From positions 1 to 11,521 of the forward strand of contig JAIRRO010000148.1 in NCBI GenBank assembly GCA_031255955.1: DNA of 11,521 bases. Direction: 5' to 3'. Numbering within the stretch: the stretch's first letter is position 1; every line of letters starts with the position of its first letter. This document shows, one piece after another, positions 10,909-11,521 of the stretch. Both the position numbers and the translations under genes were made by a program. Below the pieces are notes generated by a model, which made no database searches, was not told where the DNA came from, and was given only the letters and a program-made list of their open reading frames with translations. Source of the DNA: Oscillospiraceae bacterium (GTDB taxonomy: Bacteria > Bacillota > Clostridia > Oscillospirales > Oscillospiraceae).

Positions 10909-11521
10909 GTGAACACTCAAAAGCGGACAGACCCAAAGCAAACCGGCACGGCGCTCGCGGAGGTTGCGGCGCGTATCAAGGAGCTGCGCGAAATTGAAGG
11001 CATCACGCCGGAGATAGCGGCGGAGCGGACAGGCTTTCGACCGGATATTTATCGCCTGTATGAATCCGGCGCGGAGGATTTGCCGTTCTCATTCATCCAT
11101 AAATGCGCGCTGCTGTTCGGCGTGGACATTTCCGATTTGCTGGAGGGTACAAACACCTCGCGCCTGTCGCATTACGCCGTCACGCGGAACGGACGCGGGC
11201 GCGTAACAGCGCGCGAGCCGGGCATCGAGATACGCGAGCTTGCACCGATGTTTCGCGACAAGCAGGCGGAGCCATACTGGGTAACATATGCGTATTCAGA
11301 GGAGCAGCAGTCAACGCCCATTGACCTTGATACGCACAGCGGACACGAATTTGACTTCGTCATCTCCGGCAGCCTGAAGGTTCAGGTGGGGGAGCATACA
11401 GAAATTCTCCGAGAGGGCGACTCTATCTATTACAACTCCGGCGTGCCGCACGGAATGATAGCTGTTGGCGGACGCGACTGCGTATTCTGCGCCGTTGTTC
11501 TGCCCGGCAGCGCGAAAACAG
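10909..11521 (+). CDS. XRE-family transcriptional regulator with C-terminal cupin domain, partial (runs off the right edge)
   Basis: The start is GTG at 10909 with AGGAGG (10894-10899) 9 nt upstream; 204 codons are visible and no stop is reached. Residues 16-80 form a Cro/C1-type helix-turn-helix (ARIKELREIEGITPEIAAER, then the recognition part GFRPDIYRLYESGAED, ending in LFGVDISDLLEG). Residues about 105-204 are a cupin_2 fold, with HSGHEFDFVISGSLKV at about 143-158 and GDSIYYNSGVPHGM at about 170-183; histidines H143, H146 and H181 could bind a metal or small ligand. Such XRE-cupin proteins often regulate a neighbouring metabolic operon, and in clostridia I recall an acyl-CoA synthetase (AMP-binding) gene downstream, which cannot be seen here. 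Expression is controlled by the T-box leader, and the gene may also be self-regulated. Confidence 0.9.
   Translation, partial: MNTQKRTDPKQTGTALAEVAARIKELREIEGITPEIAAERTGFRPDIYRLYESGAEDLPFSFIHKCALLFGVDISDLLEGTNTSRLSHYAVTRNGRGRVTAREPGIEIRELAPMFRDKQAEPYWVTYAYSEEQQSTPIDLDTHSGHEFDFVISGSLKVQVGEHTEILREGDSIYYNSGVPHGMIAVGGRDCVFCAVVLPGSAKT

Noticed and set aside
1..11521. CRISPR array, tRNA or rRNA genes, insertion sequence ends, prophage or conjugation genes
   Set aside because: I looked for spaced repeats, tRNA T-loop patterns and transposase-like frames on both strands and saw none; the T-box is the only structured RNA supported.

Overview
The window looks like a piece of chromosome from a low-GC-phylum (Bacillota) anaerobe, most likely an uncultured member of Clostridia, although the DNA itself is fairly GC-rich. 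The evidence is the mix of parts: a T-box leader with a textbook antiterminator/terminator pair, a YtrA-type GntR regulator followed by its ABC exporter, a spore-photolyase-like radical SAM remnant of the type found in clostridia, strong GGAGG ribosome binding sites, and an XRE-cupin regulator. No tRNA, rRNA, CRISPR array, insertion sequence or phage gene was seen.

Layout. (1) Positions 1-662, minus strand: a DUF3990-type protein (ADP-ribosyltransferase-like fold) whose stop touches the start of a small partner gene that runs off the left edge; this has the architecture of a toxin-antitoxin pair. (2) 826-1615, plus strand: a consensus promoter and a four-helix membrane protein with a DUF1700/HAAS-like N-terminal domain. 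(3) 1654-5114, minus strand: a ytr-like operon, GntR/YtrA repressor -> ABC ATPase -> large permease with a C-terminal extracytoplasmic domain. All three genes overlap, and the promoter carries a good match to the YtrA operator. (4) 5182-7685, minus strand: pheT, the beta subunit of phenylalanyl-tRNA synthetase, without its usual neighbour pheS, with its own duplicated -10 promoter. (5) 7739-8034, plus strand: a wreck of a radical SAM gene. (6) 8014-9468, minus strand: a DUF362 protein and a dCMP-deaminase-family protein in one unit behind a consensus promoter. (7) 9476-10367, minus strand: a patatin-like phospholipase, preceded by an 18-codon piece identical in style to the start of a nitroreductase. 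(8) 10447-11521, plus strand: a T-box riboswitch with terminator, then an XRE-cupin regulator that runs off the right edge.

How the parts fit. Region 3 is a self-regulated exporter module, probably for cell-envelope stress or peptide efflux. Region 8 is an RNA switch that reads tRNA charging and controls a DNA-binding cupin regulator, so amino-acid supply is passed to a second layer of control. The patatin unit and the T-box unit diverge from one short promoter region in which a near-palindromic TTGACAA box can act as the -35 for both directions. Two places (7739-8034 and 10311-10367) show gene loss by deletion, so the window is a mosaic of conserved and decaying material.
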